DNA from: Clostridia bacterium
GTDB taxonomy: Bacteria > Bacillota > Clostridia > Oscillospirales > Acutalibacteraceae
NCBI GenBank assembly: GCA_017449935.1
Contig: JAFSYP010000052.1
Location: 1-54,970, forward strand
DNA: 54,970 nucleotides
Direction: 5' to 3'
Both the position numbers and the translations under genes were made by a program. This document shows positions 33,568 through 42,029 of this stretch, piece by piece. Within the stretch, counting starts at the first letter, position 1; the number at the start of each line of letters is the position of its first letter. Under the pieces are notes generated by a model. The model saw only the letters and a program-made list of their open reading frames with translations. It did no database searches and was not told the DNA's origin.

Positions 33568-34617
33568 TCAGAATCCGAGCAGGCTCCAGATGCTGTCGTT
33601 CAGTATATCCACCTCGGCGCTCGTCGTCTGCGCCGGCTGCGTTGTTTGCGTCGTCGTCTGGGACGTCTGTTCCGGCGTTGTGGACTGCGCCGGCAGGGAC
33701 GTCTGCGCCTCGCTCGAAGGCGCTGCGGCCGTTTCGCTGACTTCCTGCGTCGTTTCCGGCGGCTCTGTGGTGAGCGTCGTCGTTGTAGTTGTCATGGTGG
33801 TCGGCTCGGTCGTCGGCGCTTCCGTCGTATACTCGACGGTCAGACCTTCCTCGCGCTCGATCACCTTGCGGCAGTCGATCACGGGCGAGAGCGGATCGGT
33901 ATACGGGATCAGCACCTCCAGCCGCGGCTCGGCGTCGCCGACGTTGCAGTAGAAGCACAGTCCGTCGCTGCGCAGCGTATAGGGCGTATGCGCAAGGATC
34001 GTCTGCGCGCGCCAGGACTCGGCGGTCGTTTCGGCCGCCTTTTCATAATAATGATCGATCACGGCGCTGACCGTTTCGTCGTCCCCCGTCAGGAACGCAC
34101 GGCAGGAGTCGACCTCCTCCGCGGGATCGAGCCGGTACGTTTCGCATACCTCGTACCGGAGCGCATCGTCGCCGCCTTCCCAATCCTCCAACACGTTCAG
34201 GATCGAGAGGTATCCGCCCTGATTGAGCGTCACCGTGGACTCCACGTTCTCGTAAAGCGGAAGCCCCTCCCCCGATCCGAACTGTTTCCAGTCGGCATAC
34301 CGACTCTCCATCTCCTCCGGATCGGGATTCTTGAACAGCTCGATCTGCTCCGCGTAGTCGGCGTTGAGCGTCTGCTCCAGCGGGGAATCGCCCGTGAAAT
34401 ACGGATAGGAGACTTTGTGCGTCATGAACAGCGTGCCGTCCTGCACGCGCACCTCGCTCGAGGTCTCGCGCATTTCATACAGCAGCGCGCTTACGGACTG
34501 CGTCTTTTTGTCTCTCCAGTGCAGGATGCCCGAGATCGCCGGGACCCTGTCGCACGCGCAAAGCAGCATCAGGCACGCCGTCAGCAGCGCGATCCGTCTT
34601 ATTGTTTTCATCCTCAT
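33568..34617 (-). CDS. Lipoprotein with Thr/Pro-rich C-terminus (DUF3298/DUF4163-like)
   Basis: 349 residues. Signal peptide with lipobox LLCAC (Cys near residue 22). The body (about 25-260) alternates strands and helices in the manner of RsiV/DUF3298 extracytoplasmic domains (SYPYFTG...LEQTLNADYAEQIELF); the match is by eye and moderate. The C-terminus (about 262-340) is a Thr/Pro/Gln-rich stalk. GAGGGGGAAAG precedes the ATG. It sits between the PP2C gene and the small membrane protein in one operon, suggesting an outer sensory partner of the kinases. Confidence 0.75.
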   Translation of the reverse strand: MRMKTIRRIALLTACLMLLCACDRVPAISGILHWRDKKTQSVSALLYEMRETSSEVRVQDGTLFMTHKVSYPYFTGDSPLEQTLNADYAEQIELFKNPDPEEMESRYADWKQFGSGEGLPLYENVESTVTLNQGGYLSILNVLEDWEGGDDALRYEVCETYRLDPAEEVDSCRAFLTGDDETVSAVIDHYYEKAAETTAESWRAQTILAHTPYTLRSDGLCFYCNVGDAEPRLEVLIPYTDPLSPVIDCRKVIEREEGLTVEYTTEAPTTEPTTMTTTTTTLTTEPPETTQEVSETAAAPSSEAQTSLPAQSTTPEQTSQTTTQTTQPAQTTSAEVDILNDSIWSLLGF

Positions 34618-34655
34618 TGATCTTTCCCCCTCGGCGCTGTCTGTTTCCGGCAGGA

Positions 34656-36026
34656 TCAGCTGTTTTCGGGTTCCTCGTACGGCTCCGGATCGTTGAATCC
34701 GGGCGTCGTCGCAGACGTCGACGGCGCTGTGGTCGGTTCGGTCGTCGGCGCTGTGGTCGGCGCGGTCGTCGGCGCCGTGGTCGGCTCAGTCTCCGGCGCG
34801 GGAGGCGCCTTTGTGGTGAACTCAGGCGCTTTGGTGGTGTATTTCCAGCTGGCCTCAAAGGGCTTCTGCGTCTGCCGCGGCGTCGTCTGCGCCGCCTGCG
34901 TCTGCCGCGGCGCCGTCGTGCCCTGCGTATAATAATAGCCTCCGCCGGAACCGGAACGCGTCTGCGCCTGCGTCGCGGGCGCCGCGTAGGAAGGCGCAGC
35001 CGTGGCCGCCTCGGTCGTGAACGCTTCCGTGAAGTACTCGGTCTGCGTGCTCAACTGCGTCACCGCCTCGGTCGCGCTCTCGGCGGGATCGTTATCGGTC
35101 CTGCCGCGGATCGCTTTGGAATACACGAACGCCGCCAGCGCCAGAACGAGGATGATCACCGCCGCGATCACGATCTTCGCGACCGTCGAGCCCTTATCCG
35201 GCTTCGCGGGCGCCCCGTCGGCGCCGTCCTCCTGCGGGATATAAGAAACGGAGAAGTCCGACGCGTCCGCGGCGGATGCGCCGTCCGGCACGACCGTGAC
35301 TGCGATCGCCGTATTGTTGTCCATCTCTTGCCCTTCGCCGGCCGCCTGCACGATCTTCGCCATGCCGTCCAGCCATGCCTTCGGAGAATCCGCCGTCTTG
35401 TACACGGCCAGCATCTCATCCTCCCGGATCAGCTCCCAAAAGCCGTCCGAGCACAGCAGGAACGCCGTCGGCTCCGTCAGGATCAGCTCGTCCGAAACAT
35501 CGAATTTCGGCTTTTCCCATTCGTTGCCCATCGCGCGCAGCAGCTTGTTGCGGTCGGGATGGAAGCGGATCTCCTCTTCCTTGATCTCCTTTTGCAGCGC
35601 AAGCATCTGCGGCACGCTGTGATCGACCGTGCGGTGCAGCCCGTTTCCGGCCATCCAATACAGCCGGGAATCGCCGACGTGCGCCCACATGGCGCGGTTG
35701 CCGTCGATCGCCAGCAGCACGCAGGTCGTCTTCATGCTGTTTGTTTCCTCATATTCCCGATGCAGCTCCATGACGCGATTCTGCGCGTTCCACATCGCAT
35801 CCGTGAGGAAATCCTTCAGCGGCGTCTGCGCGTCCCACTGATCGAAGCAGTCGGCTGCCGCCGTCACGGCCGCACGGCTGGCAAGCTCGCCGCGTCCGTG
35901 GCCGCCCAGACCGTCAGCCACCGCAAACAGGTATCTGCCGCGGCCGTCCTTTTTGATCACATATGCGTCTTCGTTGACTTCGCGCGAACCGACGCGCGAG
36001 ATCGCATCTGCCTGAATGTTCGTCAT
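34656..36026 (-). CDS. PP2C Ser/Thr phosphatase with transmembrane helix and outer Thr/Pro-rich tail
   Basis: 456 residues. The PP2C/Stp-type domain (1-about 245) has the metal-binding motifs SREVNEDAYVI, VADGLGGHGRGELAS, AHVGDSRLYW, LLCSDGFWE and EMDNNTAIAVTV, all intact. A helix (about 273-293) follows, then an extracytoplasmic tail of about 155 residues. The tail is rich in Thr, Ala, Pro and Gln, with a Tyr/Gly patch (SGGGYYYTQG), and carries no recognisable domain. Bacterial kinase-partner phosphatases are normally soluble, so tethering plus an outer tail is unusual. It reverses Ser/Thr phosphorylation, most simply that of the kinases encoded next to it. Downstream of the kinase-like gene by 75 bp, upstream of the lipoprotein gene by 38. 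Confidence 0.92.
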   Translation of the reverse strand: MTNIQADAISRVGSREVNEDAYVIKKDGRGRYLFAVADGLGGHGRGELASRAAVTAAADCFDQWDAQTPLKDFLTDAMWNAQNRVMELHREYEETNSMKTTCVLLAIDGNRAMWAHVGDSRLYWMAGNGLHRTVDHSVPQMLALQKEIKEEEIRFHPDRNKLLRAMGNEWEKPKFDVSDELILTEPTAFLLCSDGFWELIREDEMLAVYKTADSPKAWLDGMAKIVQAAGEGQEMDNNTAIAVTVVPDGASAADASDFSVSYIPQEDGADGAPAKPDKGSTVAKIVIAAVIILVLALAAFVYSKAIRGRTDNDPAESATEAVTQLSTQTEYFTEAFTTEAATAAPSYAAPATQAQTRSGSGGGYYYTQGTTAPRQTQAAQTTPRQTQKPFEASWKYTTKAPEFTTKAPPAPETEPTTAPTTAPTTAPTTEPTTAPSTSATTPGFNDPEPYEEPENS

Positions 36027-36101
36027 TGTATTTACCTCTCTTCATTCGTGGGTTTTGCGTTTACAGTTTTATATTCAAGATCCGATAAGAACCGGACCGC
36101 A

Positions 36102-38969
36102 TTAAAACCGGACGTCGCTGTAAGATGAAATGCCGACTGTCATGTCGCCGGTCAGGCTGAACGGGAGGTTGATCGACAGCGAATCGTTCTCGCCGCTTTT
36201 GTCTACCAACCGGATCTTTGTGTTGACGTCGGCGGCGTCGGCTTCCGCCTCGATCGTGATCTTTGCGCTCGGCGAAAAAGACCTGCTCATACTCTCGCGC
36301 CTGCCGACGTAAACTTCCTCGCCGTTCTCTTTTACCGTGTAGGTTTTTATGCCCTTATCCGGAATGATCGTGAGCGTATACGCCGCGGGCTTCGTGATCG
36401 GCTCCGGCAGCTCCGTCGTCTCCGGCGGCTCCGTTGTTTCCGGCGGCTCCGTCGGGGACGTCTCCGTTTGCGGCGTTACCGTCACATCGTTTGCGGGCAT
36501 CCGTATCGTGAGCGTCCCTGTCGCGGGATCGTAGTCCCGGTCGTCGCAGCCGACAACGGCATAGTCCGTAATGCGGAAGCCGTCCTCCGGGACGGCGCGT
36601 ATGAGGATGCTCGTGCCCTCGGCGAACTCTCGCGCCGCCGTATTCTGTCCGTCGACCGTCACCCGGACGTCGCCGACGCCGACGGTTTCCTTGACCGTCA
36701 GCGTATACTGCTGCTTCGGCAGCGGCGCCTGCGCGACGATCGGCTGCAGCGTCACGTTGCTGCCCGGCATGGTGAACGCGGCGGTATCCTTGGCGTCCGC
36801 CGAGCCGTACTTTTTCCAGCCGGTCACTTCATACCCGTCCTGCGCGACGGCCCGGATATAAACCGCCTCGCCCTTGGCGTACTGACGCGAGAGGGGCGGC
36901 TCCGCGTTTTTTTTGTCTTTGCCGACCACGTAATACGCAATATGCGCGTCGTTTCCGACCGTCAGCGTGTACTTTTGCGGTTCGGCGGAAACCGTCACCG
37001 TGACCTGCTCCGCGCCCATGGTGAAGCTGACGATCCCCTGTCCCTCGTCCTTGAGCTGGCCGTCCGTGCCGGGGACGCCGCTCCACGTGCCGATCACATA
37101 GCCGGTCTTCGGCTTGGCCGTCAGCGTTACGAAATCGCCTTCCCGGTACTTGCCGCCGCCGGAAACGCTTTTGACCGTTTTCGTATCATACTTGACGCTG
37201 ACCTTGTATTGCTTCGCGTCCGGGTCGGGATCAGGGCTTTTTTCGGCCGCGACCGTCGCCGTGACGTCAGTTTTCGGCATCATGAAATCAAACGTATACG
37301 TGCCGCTGTTCTGCTCCGCTTTCAGCGGTCCGCCGGGAAGCCCCTGAAGCTCCGTGATCGTGTAATCGGATTCGGCGACAGCCCGGATCTTGATCGGCGT
37401 GCCGTCCGCACACCTGATCGGATCCGGCGCCTGATCGTTTTTCTGCGTGATCTCGATCGGCTCCGTGCCGGTCCCGATCCATACGTTCAGGGATTTGACG
37501 TGCTTGTTCATCGAAAAACGAAGCGCGTACGTTTCCACCTGCGGTGCGTCTGTCTTTGTTTTGACGGACAGCTTCACGCTGCCCTTCGGCATCCTGAACT
37601 GGATCGTCTGGAAGGGGGATACGGATGCAATATCCTGCCGGTCTATGCCGGCTTCGGCCGTCCATTCGACGCTGTAATTCTCAAAGCCGTTCTTCATTCT
37701 GACCGTCAGCCAGACCGATTCGCCCGCCCGATAGTCGCGGACGTTGGAAATGCTCTGGATCATTTCGTCCGCCGGTTCGACAGTCAGTTTATACGGCGGA
37801 TTGATCACAAACCAATAAACCAGCCAGCAGAGCATCGCCACGAGCGCGGTCATCACAGCCGCGGCGGCGATGCGCACGATCGCTCTGCCCTTACCCACCG
37901 GTTCTTCAACGTCATCCCTTCCGCTCTCGCTCTCCGGCGACTGCGCCGCGGCGGGCTCGTCCTTCTGCACGCGCACCTGCGAATCCCGCAGCTCGCGCAG
38001 CTGCGAAGCAAACGCGCCCATATCCCGTATGCGCTTCGGCGCCAGAACGGCCATGGCGCTCAGGATCAGCGGGTTCAGATACTCGGATTCCGGCGCGTGA
38101 TCGGCGATCAGCTCCATGATGTCCCGGCCGTTGCGCATGATCTCGGTCCTGCGGCTGCGCGCGTCCGGGGGCGTGACGCCCGTGAGCATTTTATAGAGCG
38201 TGGCGGCGAGCGCGTAAACGTCCGTGTACGCGCCGCATTCGCCTCTGGACATATACTGTTCCGGCGCGGCATACCCCTTCAGCGCCGTCATGGTGCGGCC
38301 GCCCTCGGCCGAATCGGCCGACGCGACACGCGCCGCGCCGAAGTCGATCAGCTTCGCCCGACCGTCCGCCGTGACGCGGATATGGTCCGGCGTGATCTCC
38401 CGATGCAGCAGCCCCGCCGCATGGATGCGCGCCATAGCGTCCGCGATCGGCAGGATCATGGCGACCGCTTCGTCGGCGGTGAATCGGCCGCGCTCGCGCA
38501 CGAGCGCCGAAACGGTCTTGCCCTCTATGTATTCCGTGACACAGTACGCCGTGCCGTTTTCTTCAAAGCAGTCCAGCACACGCACGAGCGCCGGATCGTC
38601 CGCAAACGCCGATAGGATCCGCGCCTGTTCCAGAAACTTTTTCTTGCCTCTGCGGAAAAGCTCGGCCTTCCTGACCGAAAGCGCGTCGACGGTTTTTGCG
38701 TCCGCCTGACGGGCGCACAGCTCCGCGGGGTAGTACTCTTTGACGACGACCTTCGTTTCCGCCTGCCTGTCCCACGCCAGATAGGTGACGCCGCAGCTGC
38801 CGCTGCCGAGCGTCCTGCCGAGTTCAAATCGGTTCAGCAGCAGTGTGCCCAGCGCAAGGCTGCCGGGCGCGCCCATCGTTTTGCCTTCTTTGCTGGCGCA
38901 GAACGGGCATCTCCCCTGCCCGTCGAACATCTCAAAGCAATAGCGGCATCTAACCGTGTTTGTGTCCAT
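36102..38969 (-). CDS. Ser/Thr kinase-like receptor with altered catalytic loop, possible pseudokinase
   Basis: 955 residues. Zinc ribbon CRYCFEMFDGQGRCPFC (about 8-25), Hanks-type kinase domain (about 42-300), transmembrane helix (365-388). The outer region of about 570 residues is built from repeated beta modules of the InlB B-repeat kind (GYEVTGWKKYG, GYVIGTWSG patterns) with a short Thr/Pro stretch. The glycine loop (LGSGSCGVTYLA), beta3 Lys (VVVKEYYP) and DFG are present. The catalytic loop reads HREITPDH instead of HRDxxxxN, so both the catalytic base (Asp to Glu191) and the metal-binding Asn (His196) are changed. It may be inactive or weakly active. Start at 38969 with GGAGAGG. First gene of the operon with the PP2C. 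Confidence 0.9.
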   Translation of the reverse strand: MDTNTVRCRYCFEMFDGQGRCPFCASKEGKTMGAPGSLALGTLLLNRFELGRTLGSGSCGVTYLAWDRQAETKVVVKEYYPAELCARQADAKTVDALSVRKAELFRRGKKKFLEQARILSAFADDPALVRVLDCFEENGTAYCVTEYIEGKTVSALVRERGRFTADEAVAMILPIADAMARIHAAGLLHREITPDHIRVTADGRAKLIDFGAARVASADSAEGGRTMTALKGYAAPEQYMSRGECGAYTDVYALAATLYKMLTGVTPPDARSRRTEIMRNGRDIMELIADHAPESEYLNPLILSAMAVLAPKRIRDMGAFASQLRELRDSQVRVQKDEPAAAQSPESESGRDDVEEPVGKGRAIVRIAAAAVMTALVAMLCWLVYWFVINPPYKLTVEPADEMIQSISNVRDYRAGESVWLTVRMKNGFENYSVEWTAEAGIDRQDIASVSPFQTIQFRMPKGSVKLSVKTKTDAPQVETYALRFSMNKHVKSLNVWIGTGTEPIEITQKNDQAPDPIRCADGTPIKIRAVAESDYTITELQGLPGGPLKAEQNSGTYTFDFMMPKTDVTATVAAEKSPDPDPDAKQYKVSVKYDTKTVKSVSGGGKYREGDFVTLTAKPKTGYVIGTWSGVPGTDGQLKDEGQGIVSFTMGAEQVTVTVSAEPQKYTLTVGNDAHIAYYVVGKDKKNAEPPLSRQYAKGEAVYIRAVAQDGYEVTGWKKYGSADAKDTAAFTMPGSNVTLQPIVAQAPLPKQQYTLTVKETVGVGDVRVTVDGQNTAAREFAEGTSILIRAVPEDGFRITDYAVVGCDDRDYDPATGTLTIRMPANDVTVTPQTETSPTEPPETTEPPETTELPEPITKPAAYTLTIIPDKGIKTYTVKENGEEVYVGRRESMSRSFSPSAKITIEAEADAADVNTKIRLVDKSGENDSLSINLPFSLTGDMTVGISSYSDVRF

Positions 38970-39093
38970 TCCGTACCTCTCCGCGCGGTTTTCGCAAATC
39001 GCGGGGCGCGTCCGTTCCGGCTGCAATACCCGGAAAACAGGCGTCGACGCCCGCAGCCGTCCCGCGTGAACATACGGGGACATAGTAATTTAT

Positions 39094-39127
39094 ATTATAT
39101 TATAACATACTCCTTTTGAAATGTACA
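39094..39127 (-). promoter_or_regulatory. AT-rich promoter for the kinase-like/PP2C operon
   Basis: On the minus strand two overlapping TATAAT hexamers (39094-39099 and 39099-39104), with TGTACA 17 bp upstream of the second. Confidence 0.55.
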
Positions 39128-39235
39128 CCTTTTTATGCGTGTTTTTTTCGGAATTATCACGGTTTTTTGCGGTTCCGCACGATAAAACGGACGATACGGC
39201 AGCCGATCCTTGATCGGCACAGGAATAAAAATGTG

Positions 39236-39457
39236 GACCGGATCGCTGCGCTTCGCTCGTGATGACAATGCCAGGAACGGCATCGTACAGGGGGCGACGG
39301 GCGGTCATGCCCGCCCCTACACGCCGCCGGAAGAACACCGGAAGAAACGCCGCCGTCGAAATTGCATTTTAATGCAACGCGCGGGAACAAACGAATCGTC
39401 CCGCCGGGGACGCACGATAAACCTGCCCGCTGCCCGTAGGGACGGCCGTCCGTAAAA
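39236..39457. repeat. First copy of a ~220-bp imperfect direct repeat
   Basis: Matches 39790-40012 in the same orientation. Conserved parts include a GGATCG-CGCGCTTC start, the REP core, a GCCGCCGGAAGAACACC block, ATTGCATTTTAATGCAA (a perfect palindrome) and the GACGGCCGTCC palindrome. Differences are scattered substitutions. Confidence 0.8.
39298..39321. repeat. REP palindrome copy
   Basis: Identical to 1-24, inside the first direct repeat. Confidence 0.85.
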
Positions 39458-39587
39458 AACGCGCTGTTTCACGACACCGCTGCGGACGCGCGATGCGCGT
39501 CCCTGCAAAACGCCACAGCGCAGATTTCGTTATATATCAACAATTTGCGTTGTTTCAGACCGTAGGGGCGGCAACCATGCCGCCCGC

Positions 39588-39664
39588 AAATGAAATTCCA
39601 AACGATGCATCATCGGCGAGAATGTAAGGGCGGGCATGACCGCCCGACGGGGGCGCAGCCCCCG
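39588..39664. repeat. Compound REP element with conserved 45-nt arm
   Basis: A unique arm (39588-39632) leads into a REP core (39623-39646) and the GGGGGC hairpin (39647-39664). The arm is found almost unchanged, inverted, at 53655-53700; the core plus hairpin is found inverted at 658-699. Confidence 0.8.
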
Positions 39665-39789
39665 CAAAGTGAACCGCGTTCATCACATTCCCGTCGTCCG
39701 CAAAGCGTTAAAAGTTTTGTTATTCCGAACGCGACAGCGCGTGGGAATCCGCGCCCCAAACAAAGCGCAGAAGCAACCGCGCAAAGGCG

Positions 39790-40012
39790 AACGGATCGCC
39801 GCGCTTCACACGCGATGACAACGCCGGGAACGGCATCGTACAGGGGACGACGGGCGGTCATGCCCGCCCCTACACGCCGCCGGAAGAACACCGGAAGAAA
39901 CGCCGCCGTCGAAATTGCATTTTAATGCAACGCGCGGAAACAAACGAATCGGCCCTCCGGGGACGCACGATAAACCTGCCCGCTGCCCGTAGGGACGGCC
40001 GTCCGCAGAATA
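39790..40012. repeat. Second copy of the ~220-bp imperfect direct repeat
   Basis: See the copy at 39236-39457; the REP core here is 39851-39874. The distance between copies is about 554 bp. Confidence 0.8.
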
Positions 40013-40119
40013 ACACGCCATTTTGCGGCGGCGCTGCGGACGCGCGGTGCGCATTCCTACAAGCAATCCGTTATATACCAACAATTCTCGACCGACGGCC
40101 TGAAGGTATTCCTCCTTAC

Positions 40120-40153
40120 AAAAAGACAGAAGCACCGGCTCACCGCCGATGCT
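40120..40153 (-). terminator. Terminator of the six-gene lipoprotein/transporter operon
   Basis: On the minus strand, hairpin AGCATCGGC-GGTGA-GCCGGTGCT (one wobble pair; 40131-40153) followed by TCTGTCTTTTT. Confidence 0.85.
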
Positions 40154-40208
40154 CCTGCCCACAGGGGATAGGGGGATGAATAAGGAAGAAATACAAAACA
40201 GAGAGGTG

Positions 40209-42029
40209 TTATTTTTTGAAAATATCCGCAAACCCGGCCGGCCCGAAGCGCGTATACGCCCGGTCGCTGAGCCAGCGCATGATTTTACTAAAGCCGGTCA
40301 GCTCCTGCGGCTGCTCCGGCGTGTCCACGCCGATCTCGTACAGGACCTGCTGCGCGTACGCCATGACCTCGCCGTCGCGGGCGGGATCGTTGTGCGTGTC
40401 GGCGATCATCTCCTCGCACCGGCGCAGCGCGTCGCGCGCAAGCTCGACGTCGTGCGCCTTCGACGCGTCGTCCGCATTCTCGCGGATAAACGTGCGCAGC
40501 TTTTCCGGCACGCCGCGTATGGGCTTCAGGTCGCGGGCCTTGTTGAACTGCGGGTAGGTCTGCGCGCTGTCACGCACATTGCGCACCTTGCCGCACGCGA
40601 TATCGAACGCCAGGCGCAGCGCGGTGTTGTTGTACTCCAGACCGTGCTTCTGCTGATAGAAGCACCACGTCCGGTCGGGCGCGAACGACGTCGACAGATC
40701 GACCGAGCCGTCCGGCGAAACATATTCGCCCGTGCGGCCGAGCGACTTCCCGCACGGCGCGTATTCGGCGCCGGGGGCCGTCGAGGCGATCCCGATCACT
40801 TCGTCGGAATTGGTCGTTTCGGTCGACTTCATGAACGCGAAGTACGGGAAATCCGCCGCGCCGAAAGGCAGACCGTACCCGGCCAGGAAATAGAACTCCG
40901 TACCCTGCGCCTCCAGCGCGCTGAGCCGCTGCTTCAGCGTGCGCTGCGCCTCGTAATACCGGCGCGTTTCGGCGCGGATCGCCGCGTACTGCGGATCGGA
41001 CAGGTATTCGCGCTCGATCGCTTCGTACCGCTCGTACGGGATCAGCGCCAGCAGCGACGACGACTTGAAGATCAGCTCCTCGCAGAGCGCGTCCACAAGG
41101 TCGTTGATAAAAGCGCGCAGCTCCTGCTTCGGCACCATCCGAAGCGCCAGCGACAATATGTCGCATCCCGGCGTTTTGAGCAGCTCGCGCAGAATATCGC
41201 GGTACAGAAGCTGCGGCGAATCCGCGGCGAATTTCTTCTCGATCAGATCGGCAAACACGTCGCTGCCGTTCCATGCGCCGACGATGCTCACGACACGCTT
41301 GACGTCTCCTTTATCGCCGTATGCGTCGAGATACGCGCTGACGACCGCCGCGCCCATGCTCATGGGAGTCAGCACGACCTTGTCCTTGCCGGTCTGCTTC
41401 TTGACCGTCTGGATGAAATCATCCAGCTTCTGCGCGTCCGAATACAGCGATGAGAACGCCGGATAGTTGTAGCAGTAGAAATTCTCCGCGCCGACCGCTT
41501 CGACCATATCCTCACACGGGATCGAGCGGTATACGTTGTGCATCTCCTGCGCGTTGTATTCGCTGAACGGATACGGCCGGACGACAGGCTCCACGTCGGC
41601 GGGCAGCTCGCCGTTCGCGTCCGGGATGTGGTAATGGCAGACGGCCCGGACGATGGTCTTCAGATCGCGCTTCTGCACGCAGTTATGCTGTGTCAGGACC
41701 GAACGCAGCGTCTGACCGAGAATGCGCAGCGCGGCGAGTGCGTTGCGCGGCTCGCGCAGCGTAGAGGAATCGAGATAAAAGATATTGTATTCGACCAGAT
41801 CGTCTTCGTCATAGAACAGGTTGTAATGCTTGCGGTCGCTCTTCCGATTGACGCGCTGTTCGCCGTTCTCATCCAGAAGATGCGTCCACGTCTGACCGAT
41901 GCCGGTCACAAAAATGTTCACGTATTCGCAGTCGGCCGTCTGCGACGCGTTCGTCTGCGCGTGCGCGGGCAGAACGAACAGGGATACCGTAAAACAAACA
42001 GCCAGCAGGATCGCCGTAATCCGTTTCAT
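40209..42029 (-). CDS. Secreted alpha/beta-hydrolase, lecithin:cholesterol acyltransferase/lipase-like
   Basis: 606 residues with a signal peptide (1-24, ending AHA-QT). VNIFVTGIGQTW resembles the oxyanion-side start of a lipase fold, and LTPMSMGAAVVSAYLDAYG (about 235) carries a nucleophile elbow of the form M-S-M-G-A, where the first Gly of GxSxG is Met. An LCAT/esterase-like arrangement seems likely; the acid and His residues cannot be assigned confidently. The start at 42029 lies in an ATGA overlap with the upstream gene and has AAGGAG; the much longer in-frame extension is a shadow of that gene in another frame. Last gene of the six-gene operon. Probably acts on extracellular or envelope lipid. 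Confidence 0.72.
   Translation of the reverse strand: MKRITAILLAVCFTVSLFVLPAHAQTNASQTADCEYVNIFVTGIGQTWTHLLDENGEQRVNRKSDRKHYNLFYDEDDLVEYNIFYLDSSTLREPRNALAALRILGQTLRSVLTQHNCVQKRDLKTIVRAVCHYHIPDANGELPADVEPVVRPYPFSEYNAQEMHNVYRSIPCEDMVEAVGAENFYCYNYPAFSSLYSDAQKLDDFIQTVKKQTGKDKVVLTPMSMGAAVVSAYLDAYGDKGDVKRVVSIVGAWNGSDVFADLIEKKFAADSPQLLYRDILRELLKTPGCDILSLALRMVPKQELRAFINDLVDALCEELIFKSSSLLALIPYERYEAIEREYLSDPQYAAIRAETRRYYEAQRTLKQRLSALEAQGTEFYFLAGYGLPFGAADFPYFAFMKSTETTNSDEVIGIASTAPGAEYAPCGKSLGRTGEYVSPDGSVDLSTSFAPDRTWCFYQQKHGLEYNNTALRLAFDIACGKVRNVRDSAQTYPQFNKARDLKPIRGVPEKLRTFIRENADDASKAHDVELARDALRRCEEMIADTHNDPARDGEVMAYAQQVLYEIGVDTPEQPQELTGFSKIMRWLSDRAYTRFGPAGFADIFKK

Larger units (their letters stand above)
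39130..40118. other. Non-coding REP/palindrome-rich region
   Basis: No credible coding sequence. It holds three REP copies (39298-39321, 39623-39646, 39851-39874) and a longer palindrome GGGCGGC...GCCGCCC near 39565-39583. Two copies of a GGGACGGCCGTCC-type palindrome lie near 39438 and 39999, and two GCGGACGCGC-type elements near 39482 and 40033. A roughly 200-bp imperfect direct duplication spans the region. Short frames on both strands translate these repeats. Confidence 0.7.
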
